DNA of 64,000 bases, taken from positions 62,001 through 126,000 of the forward strand of contig DBRG01000017.1 of NCBI GenBank assembly GCA_002305545.1, in the 5' to 3' direction. The notes beneath the pieces are model-generated. The model saw only the letters and a program-made list of their open reading frames with translations. It did not search any database and was not told the origin of the DNA. Made by a program: the position numbers and the translations under genes. The DNA comes from Bacteroidales bacterium UBA1374 (GTDB taxonomy: Bacteria > Bacteroidota > Bacteroidia > Bacteroidales > UBA932). This document shows positions 7,686 to 15,833 of this stretch, piece by piece; positions within the stretch are counted from its first letter, which is position 1; every line of letters begins with the position of its first letter.

Positions 7686-9582
7686 CCTGCACTTTTGATT
7701 CGCAAAAAAACGATTCCCTGTACATAGCCGATACTTTCAGCCATAGGTCAACCGCATCCAGGGGAGAATATCCGATATTCAGACAGGCACGGATGCCTTT
7801 TCCAAAAAGTGCCGGAACAGAATATCCGTATAAAACATCCGGTTCATAAACATATATCCGGGATTCCCATGACTCTGTCCTGAACAAGGAAATACGAAAG
7901 GATCCACGGAATGTTTCTTTCGCGTTTTCATATTCCAGTTGGGCGTATGCAGTGAGTCCCCATTCCCCTTCATGATCATGGAGCTTACAGTACACCCCGT
8001 CTGTCCGTAATTTTAACATCCACACTCCCGGTAACCTGATCCCGGTACGAAGGCTCAGCGATGGCTTGTCCAGAATGCCTTTGTCCGAGATTGACCTTTG
8101 AACCCGAAACAAAAGCAGATGATCATCCTTTTGCGCCTGGAGGCGTACGTCCCATCCGTAAGAAGGATTATGACACAGGTACCGGGGCCGGGGAAACAGA
8201 TAGGCCCATGCGCTCATATCCATTTTCCATTTACGGGGTAAAACGAGGGTACCGGTAATCTGCAGGCTGTATTCGTTGGAAGGAGAAGTATTGCGCCCAA
8301 GACGTGCACTGTAGGCAGCGGTATATGAAGGCGTGAAGCATCTGAGCAGCATTCCGGCCTGGTTCCCGTTCTGTCCGTAATAAATCATCCCTGCCAATAC
8401 CGCCGGCGAAAGTCCGAAGTCCAGGGCCACTTCAGAGAAAAAGCGCCAGGAAGGCAATCTGAATGTCAGATCTGCAGACAAGCCTCCAAACGGCACAGAA
8501 CGGTTTTTGCACGCATTGTAATAATTAATACTGCCCGCGTCTTTATGATCATACCCGTAGCCCAGGGCCGTTACTCCGGCTTTCCATCTTTCAGCATGCC
8601 AGGACAGGTTCATTCCGGCAGTCCACGATCCGAGGGAATTCTTTTTCTCTTTCTCCAAAGGGGTGCGATGGTAACCAGTTTCAACAAGAGAGGTAAAACC
8701 TTCCTCGATGATACGCGCATCGAGTGCCCTGTAAGACAGGAAAAAGGAAAAGTCAAGATTCTTCCTGCCCAAAGTTGCGCCCAATCCCCTGAAAAAAAGA
8801 TTCTCATCCCTGGACCGGTATGGGGTGATTCCCATCTCTTTATTACACAGCGATGCAGTTGAAGAAGCTTTTCCGAATTGCGTTCCGTTCCACAGTAAAA
8901 GTCCCTGTCCAAACCGCACACGAAAATCTCCTGCTACCAGGGACCTGAAGGGTTTGATATTCCGGAACTCGGCATGAAAGGACAAAAAATCCACTACCTG
9001 CCTTTCGCCGGGATCGCTTTCCAGTGTGATCCCCCAGCGCACCCTGTTCCTGAACCGGTAATCGTAACGAAGGTACCTGTACCAGGGGACCCCCAGATAA
9101 CGTGAATTCGGACGTGCCTGGTATTCCGCTGCCGTTATGGGACTGTATTCCTTGCCCCGGGGAAAAAAAGTCCGCGTCTGAACCAGCAAAGAACGCCTTC
9201 CTTCACGCAAAAGCGGCCTCAGGCTTAACCTGTCATTCGTTTCGGCCGGTTCCAGCGTAAAAAAAAGGGCAAGCAAACGGGTATCCTCCTCTGTAAAGCC
9301 GGGTATGAGAAACACCTCGGGCCACGAAATGAAAGCGCCGTAGCGTTGCCTGTGATCGAGAAGGGAAGCTATCTGGTACGGCGTTAAAAGCCCGGTTGCC
9401 TCCAGATCATCTTTTGTTGACTGGTTCAGGTTGATACGCGCATCGAGCATTTCTTCCAGGTCCTGCCCCGTGAAATCGTGTTCCATGGCCAGGTTTTCCA
9501 GAATAACATCGCGGTCCTGCGCCTGTACGAAACAGGCGATCGTGCTGCAAATAAGCAACAATAAAACATTTCTCATGATCAT
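7669..9582 (-). CDS. Helix-hairpin-helix protein with predicted outer-membrane beta-barrel
   Basis: A 637-residue envelope protein. An N-terminal signal peptide (cleavage near residue 21 after VQAQ) is followed by two ComEA-like helix-hairpin-helix units at about 45-115 (INLNQSTKDDLEATGLLTP; YGAFISWPEVFLIPGFTEED). The rest is rich in alternating aromatic and polar strands (for example YRYLRYDYRFRNRVRWGI) and ends in an aromatic RFRF, as outer-membrane beta-barrels often do. The fusion is common in Bacteroidota and its function is not established; DNA contact by the HhH part is only suggested by homology. ATG codons at 9582 and 9576 are both possible starts. It stands alone, convergent with the kinase gene. 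Confidence 0.8.
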   Translation of the reverse strand: MIMRNVLLLLICSTIACFVQAQDRDVILENLAMEHDFTGQDLEEMLDARINLNQSTKDDLEATGLLTPYQIASLLDHRQRYGAFISWPEVFLIPGFTEEDTRLLALFFTLEPAETNDRLSLRPLLREGRRSLLVQTRTFFPRGKEYSPITAAEYQARPNSRYLGVPWYRYLRYDYRFRNRVRWGITLESDPGERQVVDFLSFHAEFRNIKPFRSLVAGDFRVRFGQGLLLWNGTQFGKASSTASLCNKEMGITPYRSRDENLFFRGLGATLGRKNLDFSFFLSYRALDARIIEEGFTSLVETGYHRTPLEKEKKNSLGSWTAGMNLSWHAERWKAGVTALGYGYDHKDAGSINYYNACKNRSVPFGGLSADLTFRLPSWRFFSEVALDFGLSPAVLAGMIYYGQNGNQAGMLLRCFTPSYTAAYSARLGRNTSPSNEYSLQITGTLVLPRKWKMDMSAWAYLFPRPRYLCHNPSYGWDVRLQAQKDDHLLLFRVQRSISDKGILDKPSLSLRTGIRLPGVWMLKLRTDGVYCKLHDHEGEWGLTAYAQLEYENAKETFRGSFRISLFRTESWESRIYVYEPDVLYGYSVPALFGKGIRACLNIGYSPLDAVDLWLKVSAMYRESFFCESKVQVRFRF

Positions 9583-9628
9583 TCCCCCCTGTTGCGCTCC
9601 CCTCTGATGAGCTTTGTTTTACATTATT

Positions 9629-10138
9629 TCAGATTTTGTAACGGTATTTGATTTCTTTGATGGATTCATTCGCCTCCTCGACTTTCCGGCCCAGACTGAG
9701 TTGAAAGTCATGCAAGCGTTCAGTAAGGCGGGGATCCGACAGGGCCAGGATTCGTGCAGCAAAGATGGCGGCATTCCGGGCTCCGTCCAGGGCCATGGCA
9801 GCTACCGGAATCCCTGCAGGCATCTGCAATATGGACAGTATTGAATCCAGTCCCTCCAGGGATTTTCCGGATTTGACGGGTACCCCTATGACGGGTATGC
9901 CCGTGTATGCGGCAATGACACCGGGCAGGTGGGCTGCCCCGCCAGCTCCTGCAATGATCACTTTTACCCCACGCCGGGATGCCTGTTGTGCATATTCAGC
10001 AACCTTTTCCGGGGTACGGTGTGCAGAAAGCGCCTTTATTTCAAAGGGTATCTCCATCTGATCCAGAAAGCGTGCTGCTTCTTCCATTACGGGCATATCC
10101 GATAAACTGCCCATGATGATGCTTACTTGCGGATTCAT
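9629..10138 (-). CDS. purE: N5-carboxyaminoimidazole ribonucleotide mutase (PurE class I)
   Basis: Converts N5-CAIR to CAIR in de novo purine synthesis. The 169-residue length and the motifs IIMGSLSDMPVMEEA, ALSAHRTPE and AGAGGAAHLPG identify class I PurE. The ATG at 10138 is preferred over a TTG two codons upstream, because the family normally starts just before the SIIMGS strand. The gene is divergent from hpt, so the small gap controls both a de novo and a salvage purine gene. A -7 box (minus-strand TAAATTTG) lies 21 bases upstream. Confidence 0.95.
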   Translation of the reverse strand: MNPQVSIIMGSLSDMPVMEEAARFLDQMEIPFEIKALSAHRTPEKVAEYAQQASRRGVKVIIAGAGGAAHLPGVIAAYTGIPVIGVPVKSGKSLEGLDSILSILQMPAGIPVAAMALDGARNAAIFAARILALSDPRLTERLHDFQLSLGRKVEEANESIKEIKYRYKI

Positions 10139-10159
10139 TGTCAAACTCAGTTAAAAGTT

Positions 10160-10167
10160 CAAATTTA
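10160..10167 (-). promoter_or_regulatory. Predicted -7 box for purE
   Basis: Minus-strand TAAATTTG fits TAnnTTTG, 21 bases before the purE ATG. It sits six bases from the opposing hpt box, so the two promoters may compete. Confidence 0.45.
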
Positions 10168-10172
10168 ATGAT

Positions 10173-10180
10173 TATTTTTG
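10173..10180 (+). promoter_or_regulatory. Predicted -7 box for hpt, adjacent to the start codon
   Basis: TATTTTTG fits TAnnTTTG and ends four bases before the hpt ATG at 10185. With transcription starting about 5-7 bases after the box, the message would begin at or next to the AUG, that is, leaderless. Confidence 0.5.
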
Positions 10181-10184
10181 TTCT

Positions 10185-10721
10185 ATGGAACGCATAATCC
10201 TACAAGATAAATCTTTCCGGACATACATCCCGTATCAGGAAATTGATAAGGCCATTGAACAGGTGGCTGCAGCTTTGAACAGGGACCTTCGCAACGAAGA
10301 TAAACCTGTTTTTATTGGAATTCTGAACGGTTCCTTCATGTTTGCCGCTGATCTGATGAAAAAGATTAACCTGAACTGTGTGGTCACTTTTGTTAAACTG
10401 GCCTCTTACAGCGGTACCTGCAGTACCGGAAAAGTACGGGAGCTGGTGGGCCTGGGCACAGATATAACGGACAGGACTGTTGTTGTGGTTGAGGACGTTG
10501 TAGACAGTGGAAAAACCATTGAAAAACTGGTGGAAGACCTGAAAAAAAGAAATCCCCGGCAGATCAAAATATGCACCCTGCTCTTCAAACCCGATGCATA
10601 CCAGGGAAAAATTCCCATCGATTATGTATGCATAAAGATCCCCAATGATTTTGTAGTCGGTTATGGTCTGGACTACAACGACCTGGGAAGACAATTCAAA
10701 GACCTTTACGTAATAGATTAA
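10185..10721 (+). CDS. hpt: Hypoxanthine phosphoribosyltransferase
   Basis: Purine salvage enzyme joining hypoxanthine or guanine to PRPP in the cytosol. The 178-residue protein carries the PRPP-binding signature VVVVEDVVDSGKT (about 104-116), the substrate loop VKLASYSGT and the C-terminal VVGYGLDYND typical of bacterial HPRT. It opens the run hpt-adk-obgE-PAP2-lplA; adk starts three bases after its stop. Confidence 0.95.
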   Translation: MERIILQDKSFRTYIPYQEIDKAIEQVAAALNRDLRNEDKPVFIGILNGSFMFAADLMKKINLNCVVTFVKLASYSGTCSTGKVRELVGLGTDITDRTVVVVEDVVDSGKTIEKLVEDLKKRNPRQIKICTLLFKPDAYQGKIPIDYVCIKIPNDFVVGYGLDYNDLGRQFKDLYVID

Positions 10722-10724
10722 ACA

Positions 10725-11300
10725 ATGCTCAATATTATTATTGCAGGCCCTCCTGGATCGGGTAAGGGAACGCTGGCCAAATTGATGATCGAAAAATTCG
10801 GATTTGTTCATCTTTCAACCGGAGATATGCTCCGTAATGAGATCGGGCTCGGTTCGGCCCTTGGAAAGGAAGTGGAAGCTATCCTGGCAAGGGGTGACCT
10901 GGTCTCGGACCAGATTGTTATTTCTCTTATAGCGAACAATTTGAAAGCCAACCCGGAAGCACGTGGTTTTCTTTTTGACGGTTTCCCACGTACTTTGCCT
11001 CAGGCAGAGGCGTTGGATGATTTTTTAAAAAAATCAGGTCATCCGCTTAAACTAATGATCCTGCTGGAAGTTGAAGACGCTGTTTGCGAGATGCGCCTGT
11101 TGCGCCGCGGGGGCATAGAGAACAGGCCGGATGACGTTGATGCTGATAGGGTACGTCACCGGCTGGCCACCTATTATGCACAGACAGTACCCATCATAGA
11201 CCATTATAACAAACAGGGAAAATTAGTATCTGTAGACAGTTCAAAAACTCCGGAATACACTCTTAAACAGGTCAGTGAATGTCTGAAACCAATTTTGTAG
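10725..11300 (+). CDS. adk: Adenylate kinase
   Basis: Balances adenine nucleotides (ATP + AMP = 2 ADP). The 191-residue protein has the P-loop GPPGSGKGTLAK near residue 8, the AMP-binding LSTGDMLRNE and FDGFPRT, and a short LID (RGGIENRPDDVD) without zinc cysteines, as is usual in Bacteroidota. It sits between hpt and obgE, overlapping obgE by 22 bases, so these nucleotide and ribosome-assembly genes are probably co-expressed. Confidence 0.97.
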   Translation: MLNIIIAGPPGSGKGTLAKLMIEKFGFVHLSTGDMLRNEIGLGSALGKEVEAILARGDLVSDQIVISLIANNLKANPEARGFLFDGFPRTLPQAEALDDFLKKSGHPLKLMILLEVEDAVCEMRLLRRGGIENRPDDVDADRVRHRLATYYAQTVPIIDHYNKQGKLVSVDSSKTPEYTLKQVSECLKPIL

Positions 11301-12274
11301 ATTATATAAAATTGTTTTGCGCATCGGGCAACGGGGGCGCAGGATCTGTACATCTGCTGCGGGCAAAATATGTTCCAAAAGGCGGACCCGACGGTGGAGA
11401 TGGAGGCCGGGGGGGTCATATCATACTCAAAGTCAATCCGCAATACTGGACACTTATCCACCTTAAATACAGAAAAAATGTCCGTGCAGAGCATGGTGAA
11501 TCCGGCAGGGGCAACCTGGCACACGGAGCAGACGGCAGGGATGTGATACTGGAAGTTCCCCCGGGTACCGTAGTTAAAAATGCAGAAGACGAAGAAATAA
11601 TAACAGAACTCACACAACCCGGAGAAGAGTTCATCCTGTGTAAAGGGGGCCGGGGGGGTCTGGGCAACAACCATTTCAAAACGGCCACCCGCCAGACACC
11701 GCGTTACGCCCAGCCCGGTGAAAATGGACAAGAGGGCTGGTTTATCCTGGAATTGAAATTACTGGCCGATGTGGGCCTGGTCGGGTTCCCGAATGCCGGG
11801 AAATCAACCTTGCTTTCAACCGTATCGGCTGCCAGGCCAAAAATCGCCGATTATCCCTTTACCACCCTCCAGCCGCAACTGGGCATTGTCTCCCTGCCCG
11901 ATGACCGGTCTTTTGTTATGGCCGATATCCCGGGTATCATCGAGGGGGCGCATCAGGGCCGGGGACTGGGGCTGCGCTTTCTCCGGCATATTGAACGCAA
12001 CTCCATGCTGCTGTTCATGGTGCCGGCAGACAGCCCGGATGTTACGGCAGAATACCGGGTATTGCTCAGGGAACTGGAGAAATTCAAACCCCAGCTGCTG
12101 GACAAACAGCGCATGCTGGCCGTTACCAAGGCTGACCTTCTGGACCAGGCAGGAGAACGATCCCTTCGCCGCCATCTGCCACGGTCCCTGCCTGTGTTGC
12201 TGATCTCTTCCATAACGGGGAAAAATATTTCCCAATTAAAGGAGCAGATATGGAACAAATTGTGGAATCAATAA
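11279..12274 (+). CDS. obgE: GTPase Obg, ribosome assembly
   Basis: Essential GTPase that acts on the large ribosomal subunit. The 331-residue protein shows the glycine-rich OBG fold (about 1-158: GNGGAGSVHLLRAKYVPKGG, GDGGRGG, GGRGGLGNN) and then the G domain with GFPNAGKSTLLSTV (G1), YPFTTL (G2), DIPGIIEGAHQGRGLG (G3) and TKADLLD (G4). The C-terminal OCT domain of some homologs is absent, as in many short Obg proteins. Its start lies inside adk and its end overlaps the PAP2 gene by 25 bases. Confidence 0.97.
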   Translation: MSETNFVDYIKLFCASGNGGAGSVHLLRAKYVPKGGPDGGDGGRGGHIILKVNPQYWTLIHLKYRKNVRAEHGESGRGNLAHGADGRDVILEVPPGTVVKNAEDEEIITELTQPGEEFILCKGGRGGLGNNHFKTATRQTPRYAQPGENGQEGWFILELKLLADVGLVGFPNAGKSTLLSTVSAARPKIADYPFTTLQPQLGIVSLPDDRSFVMADIPGIIEGAHQGRGLGLRFLRHIERNSMLLFMVPADSPDVTAEYRVLLRELEKFKPQLLDKQRMLAVTKADLLDQAGERSLRRHLPRSLPVLLISSITGKNISQLKEQIWNKLWNQ

Positions 12275-12837
12275 TTCAGCTGGATCATAAGCTTTTCTTT
12301 ATACTGAACGGGGCGCACTGCAGTTTTCTGGATCCAGTTATGAAGATTCTATCCAATATTCCGGTATGGATACCCCTTTACCTGTTGATCGTAGGGGGCT
12401 TTTTCCTGATACTGCCCTGGCGGTACGCACTTGCGGCTACCCTGGGCGTGTTGTTCACCTTCCTGCTCACAGACCAGGTCTCATCAACCCTGATCAAAGA
12501 GTGGGCGCAACGCTTGAGACCTTCCCACATACCGGGTTGGGAAGGGACTTTCCGGTTGCTGGAAGATAAAGGAGGGCTTTATTCTTTCGTGTCGTCACAC
12601 GCCAGTAATGTTTTTGGTCTGGCCTGCTTTTCCAGCCTGGTGTATCGCAGGAAATGGTATTCCTGGGGTATTTTTTCATGGGCGGGGCTCGTTTCCTACA
12701 GCAGGATTTATGTGGGCAAGCATTTTCCCCTGGACGTACTCTGCGGAGCCCTTATCGGCCTTGTCCTGGGATGGGCCGTTTACAGGTTGTATCAATGGAT
12801 CCGTCGTAAAATTCAGGTAAGATGCGCTGCATTATAG
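12250..12837 (+). CDS. PAP2-family membrane phosphatase
   Basis: Integral membrane acid phosphatase, probably acting on undecaprenyl diphosphate or a phospholipid phosphate on the outer face of the inner membrane. The 195-residue protein has about five membrane segments and the three PAP2 signatures: KEWAQRLRP (about 84-92), SFVSSHASN (about 115-123) with its catalytic His, and SRIYVGKHFPLDV (about 151-163). The substrate cannot be deduced. It overlaps obgE by 25 bases and lplA by 16, inside a tightly packed unit. Confidence 0.88.
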   Translation: MEQIVESIIQLDHKLFFILNGAHCSFLDPVMKILSNIPVWIPLYLLIVGGFFLILPWRYALAATLGVLFTFLLTDQVSSTLIKEWAQRLRPSHIPGWEGTFRLLEDKGGLYSFVSSHASNVFGLACFSSLVYRRKWYSWGIFSWAGLVSYSRIYVGKHFPLDVLCGALIGLVLGWAVYRLYQWIRRKIQVRCAAL

Positions 12838-13808
12838 ATCAGACAACAGATCCTTACTGGAACCTGGCTGTGGAAGAATACCTGCTTACCGGAACCAATG
12901 ACCCGGTATTCCGCCTGTGGAGGAATGCTCCGGCCATCATCGTGGGACGCAACCAGAACACAACTGACCAGATCAATATCGGGTATGTGAGGGAACACAA
13001 CATCCCGGTAGTTCGCAGGCTGAGCGGCGGGGGTGCCGTTTTTCACGACCTGGGCAATATCAATTACACCTTTGTGGACCAATATGTTCCCGGGACAGAT
13101 ACAGGCAGTGCCTTTGCCCGCTTTACAAAACCCATACTGGATGTTTTGCTCGCTCTTGGAGTCGGGGCTGAGCTGGAAGGACGAAACGATCTGGTGGTCA
13201 ACGGCCGCAAGTTTTCAGGAAACGCCATCGCTTTGTACAAAGACCGTATACTCATGCACGGAACCCTGCTTTTCAGCGCTTCCATCCGGGACTTGTCCCT
13301 GGCATTGCAGGTAAAAGAAAGGGAAAAGGGCCGTGGAGTGGCCAGCAATCCGAGGCGGGTATGCAATTTGTCCGAATTCCTGCCCGGGGATATGAAAACG
13401 GAAGATTTCCTGGATATGCTGAAGAAGCACATAGCAGGCAATAAGGACAAGCAAACCAGGGAACAGCCGCTTGACAGGGCCGAGTGCCGGATCATAGATA
13501 CACTTTGCAGGAACAAATACAGGACCTATGCCTGGAATTACGGACGGGAAATATCACAGGGGACCCTTCGCCGGGAACGTTTTGCAGGTGGCAACATTGA
13601 AGTCCTGCTAACCGTAAAGGACGGGATCATGGAGGAAGTGAAGATCTATGGCGATTACTTTTTCCTGAAACCTACACAGGAAATCGAACAGGCCCTGAGG
13701 GGATGTCCGCACGACCGGGAAACCATAGCCCGTCGCCTGGCAGGTATCACATTGGATGACTATTTTCGCGACATTCCCCGGGAAGGCCTGCTGGATCTAT
13801 TTTTCTGA
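12822..13808 (+). CDS. lplA: Lipoate-protein ligase A
   Basis: Attaches free lipoate to carrier domains of 2-oxoacid dehydrogenases or glycine cleavage H protein via lipoyl-AMP. The 328-residue protein has the catalytic domain signatures NLAVEEYLL, IIVGRNQNT, RRLSGGGAVFHDLGN (about 66-80) and the lysine region VNGRKFSGNA, plus the C-terminal accessory domain (YRTYAWNYG). This fits the full-length two-domain ligase used for scavenging. It overlaps the PAP2 gene by 16 bases and, tail to tail, mutB by 12. Confidence 0.93.
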   Translation: MRCIIDQTTDPYWNLAVEEYLLTGTNDPVFRLWRNAPAIIVGRNQNTTDQINIGYVREHNIPVVRRLSGGGAVFHDLGNINYTFVDQYVPGTDTGSAFARFTKPILDVLLALGVGAELEGRNDLVVNGRKFSGNAIALYKDRILMHGTLLFSASIRDLSLALQVKEREKGRGVASNPRRVCNLSEFLPGDMKTEDFLDMLKKHIAGNKDKQTREQPLDRAECRIIDTLCRNKYRTYAWNYGREISQGTLRRERFAGGNIEVLLTVKDGIMEEVKIYGDYFFLKPTQEIEQALRGCPHDRETIARRLAGITLDDYFRDIPREGLLDLFF

Positions 13809-15833
13809 CTGTTGCTCCAGTAATTCAAGCATCCTTATGGCACACAATGACACCGGCGTACCGGGCCCGAATACGGCTACAGCCCCTGCATCGTACAGTT
13901 CCTGGTAATCCTGACCGGGGATCACACCTCCCACAATGACCAGAATGTCTTCACGTCCCATATCCCTGAGGGCCTTCACCACCTGGGGTACGAGTGTCTT
14001 ATGGCCTGCGGCAAGGGAAGATACCCCAATAATGTGCACGTCGTTTTCTACAGCCTGGCGGGCTGCTTCTTCCGGTGTCTGGAACAGGGGGCCCATGTCA
14101 ACGTCAAATCCTATGTCGGCATAGCCGGTGGCTACCACCTTGGCTCCGCGGTCGTGCCCGTCCTGCCCAAGCTTGGCCACCATGATACGCGGCTGACGGC
14201 CTTCCCTGGCAGCAAAATTGGCTACCATTTCCCTGGCCCTGGCGAAGTTAAGGTCATCCTTTACTTCCGATAAATATACTCCCTTGTTCATACGAATTAC
14301 AGCTTTATAACGTCCTGCCACCTTTTCACAGGAATCCGAAATCTCACCCAGGGTAGCCCTGTTGCGTGCCGCTTCCACAGCCAGTTCCAGCAGGTTTCCG
14401 GAACTATCACCCGCTGCCCGGGTCAGGGCAGCAAGGGATGCCTCCACTTTTTCAGGATCCCTGTTCTTTTTGAGTTCCTCGAGGCGGGCTATCTGGGAAA
14501 TGCGAACCTTGGTATTGTCCACATCCAGAATATCTATGGGATCTTCCTTCTCCAGACGGTACTTGTTGACCCCGACCAGCACTTTTTCCCCGGAATCGAT
14601 CCTTGCCTGGGTACGTGCAGCCGCTTCCTCAATTCTGAGTTTGGGAATACCGGTTTCTATGGCTTTTGCCATCCCTCCCAATTCTTCAATTTCCCGTATC
14701 AGTTCCCATGCCTTGTGCGCCATCTGGTTTGTAAGTGATTCAACATAATACGATCCGGCCCAGGGATCAATACTCCTGCAGATCTCCGTTTCTTCCTGCA
14801 GGTACAATTGCGTGTTGCGGGCGATCCTTGCAGAGAAATCCGTGGGCAGGGCAATGGCTTCGTCCAGGGCGTTGGTATGCAGGCTCTGGGTATGCCCCAG
14901 GGCGGCTGCCATGGCTTCTATGCAGGTACGCGCCACATTGTTGAAGGGGTCCTGCTCGGTAAGCGACCAGCCCGAAGTCTGACAGTGTGTGCGCAGTGAC
15001 AGCGATTTTGGATTCCTGGGATTGAAGGACTGAACGATTTTGGCCCAGATCATTCGTGCAGCGCGCATTTTGGCGATCTCTTCAAAATGGTTCATGCCTA
15101 TGGCCCAGAAGAAAGAGATCCTGGGGGCAAAATCATCGATATCGAGGCCGGCTTTCACCCCGGTCCGCAGGTACTCAAGCCCGTCTGCCAGGGTATAGGC
15201 CATTTCAATCTCACTGGTTGCCCCGGCTTCCTGCATGTGATAGCCTGATACGGATATTGAATTGAATCGGGGCATGTTCCTGGCGGCATAAGAGAATATA
15301 TCCCCCACAATACGCATGGAAAACTCAGGGGGATAAATATAGGTGTTGCGTACCATGAATTCTTTGAGAATGTCGTTCTGTATGGTCCCGGTAAGCTCTT
15401 CCAGTCGCGCACCCTGCTCCTGTCCGGCCACAATGTAAAACGCCATGATGGGCAACACCGCTCCGTTCATGGTCATGGATACTGACATCTTGTTGAGCGG
15501 GATCTGATCAAAAAGCACCTTCATGTCTTCTACCGAGCAGATGCTTACCCCGGCTTTGCCCACATCGCCCATTACGCGCGGATGGTCTGCATCGTAACCG
15601 CGGTGGGTGGCAAGGTCAAAGGCCACGGACAGTCCTTTCTGCCCTGCAGCCAGATTCCTCCGGTAAAATGCGTTCGACTCCTCGGCTGTGGAAAAACCGG
15701 CATATTGCCTGATTGTCCAGCTTTTCTGTAAATACATGGTACTGTATGGCCCCCTTAGGTAGGGAGGAATACCGGCTGCATAGTGCAGATGTTCCATGTT
15801 GGCGATATCGTCTGCAGTATAATATTGTTTCAT
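13797..15833 (-). CDS. mutB: Methylmalonyl-CoA mutase large (catalytic) subunit, short N-terminus
   Basis: Adenosylcobalamin enzyme that interconverts succinyl-CoA and (R)-methylmalonyl-CoA. The 678-residue chain contains the TIM-barrel substrate domain (GIPPYLRGPYSTMY, SWTIRQYAGFSTAEESN, AFDLATHRGYDADHPR) and the C-terminal B12 domain with GQDGHDRGAKVVA (the DxHxxG cobalt-ligand motif), GVSSLAAGH and VIVGGVIP. The family is usually about 710-720 residues; here the N-terminal arm of about 35 residues before YTADD is missing. The start is fixed by the ATGA overlap with mutA, so this looks like a genuine short form. It is last in hutU-mutA-mutB. Confidence 0.95.
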   Translation of the reverse strand: MKQYYTADDIANMEHLHYAAGIPPYLRGPYSTMYLQKSWTIRQYAGFSTAEESNAFYRRNLAAGQKGLSVAFDLATHRGYDADHPRVMGDVGKAGVSICSVEDMKVLFDQIPLNKMSVSMTMNGAVLPIMAFYIVAGQEQGARLEELTGTIQNDILKEFMVRNTYIYPPEFSMRIVGDIFSYAARNMPRFNSISVSGYHMQEAGATSEIEMAYTLADGLEYLRTGVKAGLDIDDFAPRISFFWAIGMNHFEEIAKMRAARMIWAKIVQSFNPRNPKSLSLRTHCQTSGWSLTEQDPFNNVARTCIEAMAAALGHTQSLHTNALDEAIALPTDFSARIARNTQLYLQEETEICRSIDPWAGSYYVESLTNQMAHKAWELIREIEELGGMAKAIETGIPKLRIEEAAARTQARIDSGEKVLVGVNKYRLEKEDPIDILDVDNTKVRISQIARLEELKKNRDPEKVEASLAALTRAAGDSSGNLLELAVEAARNRATLGEISDSCEKVAGRYKAVIRMNKGVYLSEVKDDLNFARAREMVANFAAREGRQPRIMVAKLGQDGHDRGAKVVATGYADIGFDVDMGPLFQTPEEAARQAVENDVHIIGVSSLAAGHKTLVPQVVKALRDMGREDILVIVGGVIPGQDYQELYDAGAVAVFGPGTPVSLCAIRMLELLEQQSEK

